IMG/VR virus record: IMGVR_UViG_3300032325_000464
Location: 1 to 64,000 of that record
Length of the DNA: 64,000 nt
Source of the DNA: a virus
Direction: 5' to 3' (one strand)
The notes under the pieces are model-generated. The model did no database searches and was not told the origin of the DNA. It saw only the letters and a list, made by a program, of their open reading frames with translations. Shown here piece by piece: positions 1 to 8,501 of the stretch (its first letter is position 1; every line of letters begins with the position of its first letter). The position numbers and the translations under genes are program-made.

Positions 1-1872
1 GCTTCACATTGGAACACACCCTTAGTGTATCCCTCTGAAAGCATCTTGTAAATATTGGCATCTTCCATATTAACCTTAAGTAGATCAATACGCTTATTTC
101 CCTCACGCTCCTGAATAATCTTTAGAGTATCTTGCAATACGGACAGAGTCTTTAGGCCAAGTGCGTCAATCTTAATAAGACCAATACGCTCTGCTTCTGT
201 CATGTCTACCGCTACAACTGGAATACGTTCCTGTGATCCAGGTGCAGTACGAGTTTCTAGTGGAGCAAACTTAAAGATAGGCTCCTTAGAAGTTACAACA
301 CCAGCAGCGTGAATGCCCGTACCACGAATGCGCCCACGCAATTGCTCTCCATAAAGCTCAATCTCTGGATACTTTTCACGGAACTCTTCTGTAGACTTCG
401 ACATGCAGTACTCATCCCAAGTGTCTACAAGCTTTAGAACCTTGTTGACATCAGCCAGTGGAATATTTAGAACACGTGCAATGTCACGGACAACACCCTT
501 ATCTTTAAATTCTAAGAATGTTGCAATGGATGCTACGTGACGATACTGACGAACTAGATAGTCCTTAACCTCTTCACGTCTTGAGTCCTGAATGTCCGTA
601 TCAATATCTGGGAAGTCATTACGCTCGGGATTGATAAATCGGAAAAACAGTAGGCCATGTTGAATAGGGTCAATGTCAGTAATGCCCAATGCATAGCAAA
701 GCAAGGAGCCAGCAGAAGATCCACGTCCTGGCCCAACCATGATATCTTCTTTTTTAGCCCACGCAATCATAGATCGTACAACTAGGAAGTATGGGCCAAA
801 GTTCTTGTCCTTAATTACCCTAAGCTCTTCATCAAGCCGATCTAGGTAATCTTTCTTTCCATCAAGACCACGCTCTTTTAGTCCAGCTATTGCTAATTCG
901 TATAACTCTGCATCTGGGTCTTGGTACTGAACTGGAAGAAGGTCCTGGTGGTCCTTGATATCATACTCACCAATCTTGTCTACAATCTCTAGGGTAGTTT
1001 CATACATGTCTTCACGGTCAATGCCCTGGGCCCTCATGGCCTTGTGCATCTCTTCGTCTGACAATAGGTGAATCTCAAACTTGTTAAATGACATCTGCCT
1101 GTCTTCGCCATACAGGTAATCAAGCTTATCCATTAGGTTGTCATAGTCTAGGGACCCTTCGTATGTAGACTCCTTGTCAACCTTATTTGAGTAAGAGTTT
1201 AGGATTAGTTTTAGCTCCTGAATCTCTTTCTGCTTTGGATCTGAATGGTGACAGTCTGGAGTAACTACTGGCTTAATAGAAAACTCATCTGCCAAATCCA
1301 AAATTATCTTATTAATTTCTGCTGGGTTGTGTGGCATAACCTCTAGGTAGTAGTCATCTCCAAATGTTTCTTTACACCACTGAATGTGCTTCTTAGCATA
1401 GGCAAGCTCATTTGCCTCAATGGCCTTAGCCAATACGCCAGACAAGCAGCCAGAGGTAATGATTAGGCCTTCTTTATACTCCTCTAAAATCTTCCAGTCG
1501 ATACGTGGCTTCTTGTAGAAGCCCTCAGTCCAGCCAAGCTCGTTTAGCTTGTTTAGGTTCTCTAGCCCCTTGGCATTCTTTGCCAAGATAATCAAGTGGT
1601 TATAATTAAGGTCTAGTGGATCATTCTTTTCTTTTTTGTCTGTGTGATCCAAGCGGTCTTTTGTAATGTACCCCTCAATACCCAGGATTGGCTTAATGCC
1701 TGCTTCCTTAGCAGCTCGGTACATCTCACGGTGGCCTGATAGCGAGCCGTGGTCTGTGATTGCAATAGCGGTCATTCCCAGCTCTACTGCACGATCTACA
1801 TATTCTTGTGGTGTAGCAATTCCGTCAAACAAACTATAGTGCGTGTGTACGTGTAGTCCTACGTAACTCATT
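1..1872 (-). CDS. dnaE: DNA polymerase III alpha subunit (DnaE type), C-terminus cut off
   Basis: Replicative C-family polymerase; the first 624 residues are visible and the gene runs off the left edge of the window. It opens with a PHP domain (HVHTHYS at residues 7-13, then TDHG near residue 70), whose metal-binding histidines look intact, so proofreading nuclease activity is possible. The palm carries GPGRGSSAGS at about residues 378-388 and PDIDTD at about 420-425, which holds the paired catalytic aspartates of the family. The start is the ATG at 1872, preceded by AAAGGATGTTA as ribosome site. It is the last visible gene of the minus-strand replication set and has its own consensus promoter (1907-1935). 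Actinobacteriophages that carry DnaE usually carry DnaB and DnaG as well, as here. Confidence 0.96.
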
Positions 1873-1906
1873 AACATCCTTTATTAGTTTTATATTGTGT
1901 GTAAAG

Positions 1907-1935
1907 ATTATGACATATTTTTTATACATTGTCAA
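1907..1935 (-). promoter_or_regulatory. Sigma70-type promoter for dnaE
   Basis: Read on the minus strand: TTGACA (1935-1930), a 17-base spacer, then CATAAT (1912-1907). The start codon is at 1872, leaving an untranslated leader of about 28 bases with AAAGGATG. This near-consensus promoter would let the polymerase be made independently of the upstream replication genes. Confidence 0.75.
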
Positions 1936-1951
1936 GGCGTGTAAAACAAAT

Positions 1952-1976
1952 GGGGGTACCATTTATAGATACCCCC
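1952..1976 (-). terminator. Intrinsic terminator after the ssDNA-binding protein gene
   Basis: Minus strand: GGGGGTA, an 11-base loop, TACCCCC, then ATTTGTTTT. It lies 13 bases past the stop of the 1989-2645 gene and just upstream of the dnaE promoter, so it separates dnaE from the primase/helicase transcript. Confidence 0.75.
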
Positions 1977-1988
1977 AAAAGTTTTATA

Positions 1989-2645
1989 TTACCAGTCTGT
2001 GTTAGTAGAGGTAATGGACGAAGGTCCGTCAAAGCCGAAGTAGAATGCTTCCTGCTCTGAGTAAGGAACTTCACGAACAACCTTTTCAAGATTGAAGAAC
2101 TCGTGTTCTCCCCAGGTGAATGGCTCTGTATCTGGCTTGCTTGGTAGCAAGGTGTAGTTGGTCTCAGTTCCCTGACCATTACGCTTTAGCTTCCACTCAA
2201 GATTTGAGATAGAACCAGTGTCTAGCGCATACTCACGAATGTTATTAAAAGCAGACTGCTTTGAAATACCCTGTGACCAAACAGCAACGTATGGATCCTC
2301 AGTTCCGTCATCCACTAGCACGTTACAGTAGAAACGTAGGCGTGAGCGCCATCCTGACTTTGGCTCCTTACGAGCCATCTCACAACCAAAGCAACGACCC
2401 TCTGAGTCTACGGTACATGCAGCTTTACGCTTAAAGTCCTTTGGGTTAGTGTGCTCTGAAATTACTACAGAGAGACCACGGCTCTCTGAATAGCTTGCTG
2501 AATCTGAGTCTAGCTCTTCAACAAAACGAATCTTTGCTGACTGTCCGTCTGCCAACTTGACCCAACGAACCTTTGCTCCTGTGCTTTCATATTTTGGCTT
2601 ATCGACTAATGCACCGATATCTTTTAGCCCTCTAACTATGCTCAT
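1989..2645 (-). CDS. Probable single-stranded DNA-binding protein (gp32-like)
   Basis: 218 residues. A central Cys cluster (C at about 77, then CFGC at about 85-88) resembles the zinc-binding element of phage ssDNA-binding proteins. It is followed by a beta-rich region with aromatic residues (RLRFYCNVLV, WGEHEFFNLEKV). The C-terminus has acidic and Ser/Thr residues and ends in Trp, a place where such proteins often dock partners. It sits between primase and dnaE. Ribosome site AAGGAGAAATA directly precedes the ATG. The assignment rests on the Cys cluster, size and replication context; another nucleic-acid-binding role is possible. Confidence 0.7.
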   Translation of the reverse strand: MSIVRGLKDIGALVDKPKYESTGAKVRWVKLADGQSAKIRFVEELDSDSASYSESRGLSVVISEHTNPKDFKRKAACTVDSEGRCFGCEMARKEPKSGWRSRLRFYCNVLVDDGTEDPYVAVWSQGISKQSAFNNIREYALDTGSISNLEWKLKRNGQGTETNYTLLPSKPDTEPFTWGEHEFFNLEKVVREVPYSEQEAFYFGFDGPSSITSTNTDW

Positions 2646-2673
2646 TATTTCTCCTTGTTTTTATAATAGTTTA

Positions 2674-3603
2674 TTATTGTAGCATACTAGCAATCGCATT
2701 GTCAAATGACTCATCAAGATTTTTGATTTCCTCATCCGACATATCACCAATATCCTTATATTGTTTATCTAGTTTAATCACGCTAACACGAGATCCAAGA
2801 CGTTCAACAATCTTGTCTTTCATATTACCGCCTGCTTCATCATTGTCTGCAATAACAATAATGTTATTGAAGTATTTTTGTAGTAGGTCTGTTTGCATAT
2901 TGGACACATTAGCACCCAATGTAGCTACCGCTGGAAATCCACACTGATCTAAGCGAATAGCGTCAAAAGACGATTCTACCACATAAACACGATCTGCAGT
3001 CTTAACACGGTGAATATTAAATAAGGTCTTGCTTTTCGGCAAGCCTGGAGTGTTTTTAAACTCTTTGCCCTCAATAGATCTACCAACAAAGCCTATCTCT
3101 ATGCCGTCTGGTGAGTGAACGGGGATGGTAACCATATCTTGCTTTTCAGAAAAGCCTAGTGCAAACTTCTTTACGGACTCCTCTGTAATAAGTCTGCCAG
3201 AATAGTATCTCATTGCGCGTGGCGACTCCAGAGCCTGCTGGTTTAAACGCTTAATCAAAACCTGGTCGTATTGAACATACATGGGCTTGTCTACCAGCTT
3301 ACGACTTATATCCTGATCAAAGTTTCCCTCTTGCTCTTTGCTCTTAATAAAACGAACTGCTTCAAAGTATGTTCTAGAAGTCATGTGCATTATGAATTGA
3401 GTTAGGTCTGCAACCTTGTGGCAAGAGAAACAAAAAAATGTTCCCTTGAACTTATCGACCTCTCCAGCTGGTGAGCGAGAATTATTGTGATATGGGCAAA
3501 AGATAATGTAGTCGGAATCAATCTCTGACTCAATGGTTACCCCAGAGCCAATGAGAATACGCTTAACCTGATCTGGTGTGTAAGCTGATTTAGAATGCTT
3601 CAT
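2674..3603 (-). CDS. dnaG: DnaG-like DNA primase
   Basis: 309 residues. An N-terminal CHC2-type zinc finger is visible (C36, H39, C58, C61; FCPYH and FCFSCH). A TOPRIM domain follows, with the glutamate in VYVVESSFDAI near residue 210 and the aspartate pair in IADNDEAGG near 252-258. It makes RNA primers for the DnaE polymerase. It is much shorter than cellular DnaG (about 600 residues) and lacks a recognisable C-terminal helicase-binding domain. The start codon overlaps the helicase stop (TAATG), so the two are translationally coupled. Confidence 0.93.
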   Translation of the reverse strand: MKHSKSAYTPDQVKRILIGSGVTIESEIDSDYIIFCPYHNNSRSPAGEVDKFKGTFFCFSCHKVADLTQFIMHMTSRTYFEAVRFIKSKEQEGNFDQDISRKLVDKPMYVQYDQVLIKRLNQQALESPRAMRYYSGRLITEESVKKFALGFSEKQDMVTIPVHSPDGIEIGFVGRSIEGKEFKNTPGLPKSKTLFNIHRVKTADRVYVVESSFDAIRLDQCGFPAVATLGANVSNMQTDLLQKYFNNIIVIADNDEAGGNMKDKIVERLGSRVSVIKLDKQYKDIGDMSDEEIKNLDESFDNAIASMLQ

Positions 3604-4823
3604 TACTTGTCCTCGAAGTCCTTGTACTTGTACCAGCCCTTGTCAAAGTCAGCCTGCACTAAAAACTCTCCCATAAATCCATTACGGTTTTTGCGGAATA
3701 CACATTCAATGATATCAGAATTTGCAGCACGTCCTAGGGCAAGAACCCAGTCAGCATCATAGGCAATCTGACGGGACCAAGCAGTCTGCCCAAGTGTAGG
3801 AACGGTATCTAGCTTATTGACGTCATCTGGGGTAGCTGATGAAATTGCAATGATTGGCATCTCTTCACCAATAGCCATTAGCTTTAACTCACGAGACAGG
3901 TTCTTCATACGAACAGTTTCATTGTCTGACTTTTGATTAGGAGACATTAGCTGCAAGTAGTCAACAATAATTAAGTCTGGCTTATATTGATCAATCTTTC
4001 CTCTAATAACGCTTGGCGTTACTTCTCCACCTGAGTCATTCGAAATAATATGAAACTCTGGCTTTCCAGCAAGATCTTTTTTGTGCCAACGCTTTAGGTC
4101 TTCTACGTCAATATTTCCGTTGCTAAGCTTTCTATGTGACCAAAGACCTTCTCCCATAATAGTAAATACACGGTTACGAACTTCTGTCTCAGACATTTCT
4201 AGAGATATTACTAGTGGGGACTTCCCAGCCTTCCATGCCTGTACTGCAAAATATAAAGCCATCCAAGACTTACCAATACCTGGGTAAGCAAGAAACACCC
4301 CAAGCTGTCCTGGCATAATTCCAGCAGGCAAGTAATTATCAAAGCCTGCTAGGCCAGTCTTGATGCCAACCGACCCCAACGCATTTTGCCTTTGAACATT
4401 TTCATAATATGCAACTGCATCTTCAAGGTCTGTTGCATCAATATCACGGATAGTTGATGTGTTTTTCTTAAGAGTAGATGTCTTTGTAATTAGATCTTCT
4501 AGGGCCTTTACGCCTTCTCCAGACTGAATCTCTCCAGCTGCTTCTCGGATAATATCTTTAAGACTATCGTTTAGATACTCAACCTGTAGCTCTTCTAAAT
4601 GATGCTTAGTTGCACCAATTCCATCTACTGGCTGAAAGTCACGAAACTTATCGACAACTAAATTTACTGGCGGAACGGATCCATTATTTTCAGAGTAGTT
4701 ACGAATAAACTGCCAGATGTCATTATGAGTTCGTAGCAGGTTGTCAACATTTGCCTGAAGCAATACGTGTATCTGCTTGTCCTGCAATACCGCTGTAATT
4801 AATTTGGATTCTGTATTATTCAT
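3603..4823 (-). CDS. dnaB: Replicative DNA helicase, DnaB-like
   Basis: 406 residues. An N-terminal helical domain is followed by a RecA-like ATPase. The Walker A is AYPGIGKS (about residues 175-182; an alanine at the first position is normal for DnaB), then the sensor-like SLEMSETEVRNR, and Walker B DLIIVDYLQLM near residues 280-290. Near the end, VFRKNRNG is the usual DnaB arginine-rich segment. It unwinds DNA ahead of the fork. The start overlaps the upstream 103-residue gene by 8 bases, and the stop overlaps the primase start. Confidence 0.95.
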   Translation of the reverse strand: MNNTESKLITAVLQDKQIHVLLQANVDNLLRTHNDIWQFIRNYSENNGSVPPVNLVVDKFRDFQPVDGIGATKHHLEELQVEYLNDSLKDIIREAAGEIQSGEGVKALEDLITKTSTLKKNTSTIRDIDATDLEDAVAYYENVQRQNALGSVGIKTGLAGFDNYLPAGIMPGQLGVFLAYPGIGKSWMALYFAVQAWKAGKSPLVISLEMSETEVRNRVFTIMGEGLWSHRKLSNGNIDVEDLKRWHKKDLAGKPEFHIISNDSGGEVTPSVIRGKIDQYKPDLIIVDYLQLMSPNQKSDNETVRMKNLSRELKLMAIGEEMPIIAISSATPDDVNKLDTVPTLGQTAWSRQIAYDADWVLALGRAANSDIIECVFRKNRNGFMGEFLVQADFDKGWYKYKDFEDK

Positions 4824-5127
4824 TTAGCCACGCCTTAGCTGCCTTACGGCGCTCAGCTCTCTCCTCTAGGTCTCGTTTATAGTCTTGCCTTGCTTCAATA
4901 ATCTTATCAGCATAGTTGGCAAAATACTTCCAACTTGGTGTTTGTGCTGTGGTGAAATAATATTCTAGCAGATCGTAGCAAAAAGGTAAAGTGTAAGATT
5001 CAATAAGTGCGTCTGCAGCCCATTGCTCTACGTTTAAATTTAATAGTGGCTTTTCTTCGTATCTAGCAGTATGAAATTTGCTATATCGTGAAAGCAAAGC
5101 CATTCGGTCTTTGCGTTCTACAGCCAT
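4816..5127 (-). CDS. Unknown protein upstream of helicase; possible helicase-associated factor
   Basis: 103 residues, predominantly helical, with a very basic and acidic C-terminal segment (KRDLEERAERRKAAKAW). No domain recognised. It overlaps the helicase gene by 8 bases and follows the 5127-5318 gene with a one-base overlap. A small helical protein encoded directly before DnaB could be a loader or partner, but that is a positional guess only. Confidence 0.75.
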   Translation of the reverse strand: MAVERKDRMALLSRYSKFHTARYEEKPLLNLNVEQWAADALIESYTLPFCYDLLEYYFTTAQTPSWKYFANYADKIIEARQDYKRDLEERAERRKAAKAWLNE

Positions 5128-5318
5128 TAGTCTTCCTGGCTCTCGGCAATCTTTTCTGTAAGCTTTGCCTCTACGTATTTATATACGCGCTCAAATGCGT
5201 CATTAGTCATTTCTCCATCTCTCTTGGAGTCTTCTACGCCAATATCAATGCGTAGCGACTGGAAATTACCCAGGTTTAATGTATAACCTAGAGACACCTT
5301 TACTTTTGTTTCGTCCAT
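5127..5318 (-). CDS. Unknown small protein of the replication operon
   Basis: 63 residues from the ATG at 5318. An in-frame ATG at 5324 is less likely because the ribosome site AAGAGGT would abut it, whereas it is spaced normally from 5318. The sequence pairs a beta-like N-terminus (KVKVSLGYTLNLG) with a helical C-terminus ending in acidic residues. No family recognised. Coupled to the next gene by overlapping stop and start. Confidence 0.65.
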   Translation of the reverse strand: MDETKVKVSLGYTLNLGNFQSLRIDIGVEDSKRDGEMTNDAFERVYKYVEAKLTEKIAESQED

Positions 5319-5333
5319 ACCCATACCTCTTAA

Positions 5334-5876
5334 TTAAATTGATTCTCCCCAAATAGGGATAAACCTTCCATCTTCAGTTCTTGTATAAGTCAGTATACCA
5401 TCGCCCATACGCCTTGTCAACTCTTGTGATGAAGGAGTTATATCATTAGTTACCAGCTTATCTTTTCTTGGTCTGCCCATATGATAGGAAGCAAGTATAT
5501 CACGAATTTCTCTTACCTGGGATTCTGAGTAATAGGACCTTACTTGCCAACCTCGTGCCCCACCTTTTTGGCTGCCCATTGGAAATGGAATAATTCCCCT
5601 TTTCATTAGGGACGGCATATACTTCTTATGTCTATTGATAAGATCTGCAGTTTCTCCCACAGTAAAAGCTCTTTCACGACCTTTTTTAAAATCATTAATT
5701 AAACAGCTTTCAATTTGATCTTTTGTAATATTATAAACAGACATTATGCCATTTGATTTATTTAGGTGGTGAATTCTAACCAAGTGACCATTTAAAAACC
5801 AAACCTTTTTGTTTCCAGGTATTACTGGTAATGAGTTATAGCCTTCTTTTTCTATGCTACCCTTTTTGATAGACAT
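5334..5876 (-). CDS. Putative DNA-binding protein with MerR-like helix-turn-helix and AT-hook-like motif
   Basis: 180 residues. Residues near 90-140 (FTVGETADLINRHKKYMPSL, then a wing-like segment and SESQVREIRDI) look like a MerR/excisionase-type winged helix-turn-helix. GRPRKDK immediately after resembles an AT-hook. It is the first gene of the replication group after the tail genes, so it may regulate this group or act at an origin; this is inference. Ribosome site AAGGATATCC precedes the ATG. Confidence 0.65.
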   Translation of the reverse strand: MSIKKGSIEKEGYNSLPVIPGNKKVWFLNGHLVRIHHLNKSNGIMSVYNITKDQIESCLINDFKKGRERAFTVGETADLINRHKKYMPSLMKRGIIPFPMGSQKGGARGWQVRSYYSESQVREIRDILASYHMGRPRKDKLVTNDITPSSQELTRRMGDGILTYTRTEDGRFIPIWGESI

Positions 5877-5885
5877 TGGATATCC

Positions 5886-6332
5886 TTAGTTTGGGATGCC
5901 CACAATAATTAGGTTAACGGCCAAGGAAAGGTCTCCAGATGAATTAAACTTTACGATGCCATCTACCTTTGAGGTAGTTACATTTTTAATAACTACTGTA
6001 ACGTTCTTGCCAGCCTCAGTAGCATTTCCAACGATTACTGGTGTTGCAGTTACAATTGGAGCATATTTAAATTCTCCGCCAGTAAAAGAGTAAGAAAAAG
6101 ACTCCTCGTTTCCAGTGCTAACTGTTGCCCCAGATTTTACTGTAACATATCCAGCGATTATTCTTGCCTCAGATGCCTTTACGCTTTGCTTAGATCCATC
6201 AGTATCGATTGTAACGTACTTATAAGACGATGGTGAAACCTGGGATGATAGATTATTTACTGCATTAGCAATATCAGAGAGGTATGTTAGGTCTATTGGT
6301 TGACCTCGTTGTGGTAGTGGAATTTTAGCCAT
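5886..6332 (-). CDS. Putative small virion protein (tail-associated)
   Basis: 148 residues. The N-terminus reads like a short trimeric helix (DLTYLSDIANAVNNLSSQV), followed by beta-strand-rich sequence with alternating valines (TVKSGATVSTG, VTATPVIVG). This layout is common in short fibre or decoration proteins. It is the last gene of the tail module. TATAAT at 6338-6343 lies only 5 bases before the ATG, so the mRNA is probably leaderless. No named family recognised. Confidence 0.65.
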   Translation of the reverse strand: MAKIPLPQRGQPIDLTYLSDIANAVNNLSSQVSPSSYKYVTIDTDGSKQSVKASEARIIAGYVTVKSGATVSTGNEESFSYSFTGGEFKYAPIVTATPVIVGNATEAGKNVTVVIKNVTTSKVDGIVKFNSSGDLSLAVNLIIVGIPN

Positions 6333-6337
6333 AGCCT

Positions 6338-6343
6338 ATTATA
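6338..6343 (-). promoter_or_regulatory. Extended -10 box, leaderless start
   Basis: Minus strand TGGTATAAT, 5 bases before the ATG at 6332. No Shine-Dalgarno sequence fits between them. Confidence 0.6.
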
Positions 6344-6346
6344 CCA

Positions 6347-6847
6347 TTAAACGGTCAGAGTGGTTGGACTATACACTCTTAGAGAGGTATTTGTTCTAGA
6401 TACTGGCACACTCTCTAGAAATATTTCAACAGTTAGCTGATTTGGCCTTAATTCCTGGTCAACTCCATTAATCGAATAGCTATCTGGAATAATAAAGTTT
6501 GTTGTGTTTGTTTGTGATTTACCGTCATATATCCAGTCACCGTTGCCTGATCTCCCCCACTTTATCCACACCTCATAATCCCTTACCTTTCCAAGAGACG
6601 CATCACCCTTTTTAATCTCTACTCTATCCCAGGTTGTAGTAACAATATCTACTGTTTTTGAAAATTTTATTTGTCCAGGAACATATGTATATTGCGCGTC
6701 TAGTAAATGTACTGGTGACCAATGTGAAATTCTGTTACGGTCTTCAGAGACTATCCTGTATCTAACACCATACCCAGCAATTTCTGAATTAATGATTGGC
6801 AAGTCTTCATTAAGAATAATTACTTTTTTAATTCCAATATCTGCCAC
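6347..6847 (-). CDS. Putative minor tail protein with FN3/Ig-like character
   Basis: 166 residues, almost entirely beta-like. Strand-turn patterns such as YGVRYRIVSEDRNRISHWSP and RDYEVWIKWGR resemble fibronectin type III or Ig-like modules found in phage tail tips. The stop-start junction with the 385-residue gene overlaps, so the two are co-translated. Specific function unknown. Confidence 0.65.
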   Translation of the reverse strand: MADIGIKKVIILNEDLPIINSEIAGYGVRYRIVSEDRNRISHWSPVHLLDAQYTYVPGQIKFSKTVDIVTTTWDRVEIKKGDASLGKVRDYEVWIKWGRSGNGDWIYDGKSQTNTTNFIIPDSYSINGVDQELRPNQLTVEIFLESVPVSRTNTSLRVYSPTTLTV

Positions 6848-8004
6848 TATTGCACATCCATTGCAAATCTAAACTCTATGAGGTTGGTTGTATTCGATAG
6901 CTTAGTTATAGTTTTTGAATCAATATTTTTAATTACAGAATATCCAGTTAGGCCGTATAGTGGATTTACAACAGATACGTTATCTAGTCTTAGGGCATCC
7001 AAGAATACATAAAAGTCTTCTGATACAGAGCCATTCTTCATTACAGATACATAAATTTTGGCAACGTCAACAGTGTTCCAGGTAAAGCCTGAACTTTTAT
7101 AAAGATCTTGAATATCTTTAGAAACAACTACATATCTGTTATTATTAAAGTTATGCTGCCCAGCTCCTGTTCCATTTGCTAGATTTATTTCAAACCTAGC
7201 ATACTGACCGCTAGAATCATTGTGCACGTCCGATGATGCAAACTCTAGTAATATTTTTACTGAGTCTGGAGCTGTTCCATCTGCATCTTTGCTCACTACA
7301 GAAAAAGCAAACTTTAGCTCATCTATGGGTGCATTTTTATTTAAATCAATATTTATTCCAGTTAGGTGTATGTGGCTAGACCCTGCTGCTGGCTGAAGAT
7401 GTCCGTCAACAACATTTAGTGTTGATGATGCACCAGACATTGCAATCACATTATTTAGAAATCTGCAATTCTCATATCTTGCAATTCTTGAATTATCTGT
7501 AAAAATTCTGTTGTCTGCATTTGTTTGAAATACTGGCTTTTGATATACTGGATCACCAGCCACTTCTCCGTGTATTGCGTTATCTGAATAAGTTCCATCT
7601 AGTGGTGCATAAACTGTTGGTATTAGTACTGCTGTAGTTGGATTATGATATTCCCAAGATTCGTTTTGTGTAAATGAATAAATCATTTTACTGTCGTATA
7701 GTCCAGCACTTGGGTTTGACCCTGCAGAATATACTCCTACCTCACTTATTTCATAACGCTCTTCTGTCGGTAGCTCTCCAGTAAATACAATTTTGGAAAC
7801 ACCATCCTCATTTACATATCCACGAGAAGTAATTGGAATACGAAACATCTCAAAGTCTAGTCTCTCCTTTGATGAGTAGTCACCCAAGGCTCCGTCAGAT
7901 GCCAGTGGGGTGGCTCCACAGCCAACAGCAATATATGAGGCATAGGCTGGTGCCTGACCAATTAAGTATTTTGCAAGAATGTTTTTCCCAGTATTAGTAA
8001 TCAT
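6847..8004 (-). CDS. Minor tail protein / fibre-like protein
   Basis: 385 residues. The N-terminus (MITNTGKNILAKYLIGQAP) is typical of tail fibre proteins that attach to a tail tip; the rest is beta-rich with many Asp/Asn/Thr residues. It sits among the distal tail genes after the 1490-residue protein. Receptor binding is plausible but not demonstrable from sequence. It starts just after the stop of the 164-residue gene. Confidence 0.7.
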   Translation of the reverse strand: MITNTGKNILAKYLIGQAPAYASYIAVGCGATPLASDGALGDYSSKERLDFEMFRIPITSRGYVNEDGVSKIVFTGELPTEERYEISEVGVYSAGSNPSAGLYDSKMIYSFTQNESWEYHNPTTAVLIPTVYAPLDGTYSDNAIHGEVAGDPVYQKPVFQTNADNRIFTDNSRIARYENCRFLNNVIAMSGASSTLNVVDGHLQPAAGSSHIHLTGINIDLNKNAPIDELKFAFSVVSKDADGTAPDSVKILLEFASSDVHNDSSGQYARFEINLANGTGAGQHNFNNNRYVVVSKDIQDLYKSSGFTWNTVDVAKIYVSVMKNGSVSEDFYVFLDALRLDNVSVVNPLYGLTGYSVIKNIDSKTITKLSNTTNLIEFRFAMDVQ

Positions 8005-8006
8005 AG

Positions 8007-8501
8007 TTATCCTTCATATATTGTATCATTAAGTAGCGACCCTCTAGCCACTATTTGTACTTCTACTTGTTCATCACTAGCCATATTAACAACATTAATT
8101 ATCAAATTTCCACTTGACTCATCCAGATATACTATTGGATATTCTGGGGCTGGTCCAGTGCCCTCTATTGGAATGTGGCTTTCTAGCTTAATTGGAAAAT
8201 TCTTAAAGTATGAATCTAAAGTATTTTCTAGATTAATAATATTGTTAGAGTTATATTGAGAATTAATTTTTGATAAGTTTTTTACTGGCCTATAAATAAC
8301 GCTTTGGCCATTAACCATATCATTTCTAACCATATTAATAATTTCCTGACCGCCAATATCTTCGAAAATTAAATCAGTCATTAGCTCAATTGGCAAAGAA
8401 TCATTGTCTACCAGCATTATGTCTGGTCTAGCAATTTTAATTGCTTCAGTTGCAGGAGAAATTTTAGCTGTCTCGGGCACATTAGGTGTTGACGATACCA
8501 T
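8007..8501 (-). CDS. Putative minor tail protein
   Basis: 164 residues with no recognised domain. Pro/Ile-rich segments suggest an extended structural protein. Its start overlaps the stop of the 1490-residue gene (TAATG), tying it to the tail-tip operon. Confidence 0.6.
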   Translation of the reverse strand: MVSSTPNVPETAKISPATEAIKIARPDIMLVDNDSLPIELMTDLIFEDIGGQEIINMVRNDMVNGQSVIYRPVKNLSKINSQYNSNNIINLENTLDSYFKNFPIKLESHIPIEGTGPAPEYPIVYLDESSGNLIINVVNMASDEQVEVQIVARGSLLNDTIYEG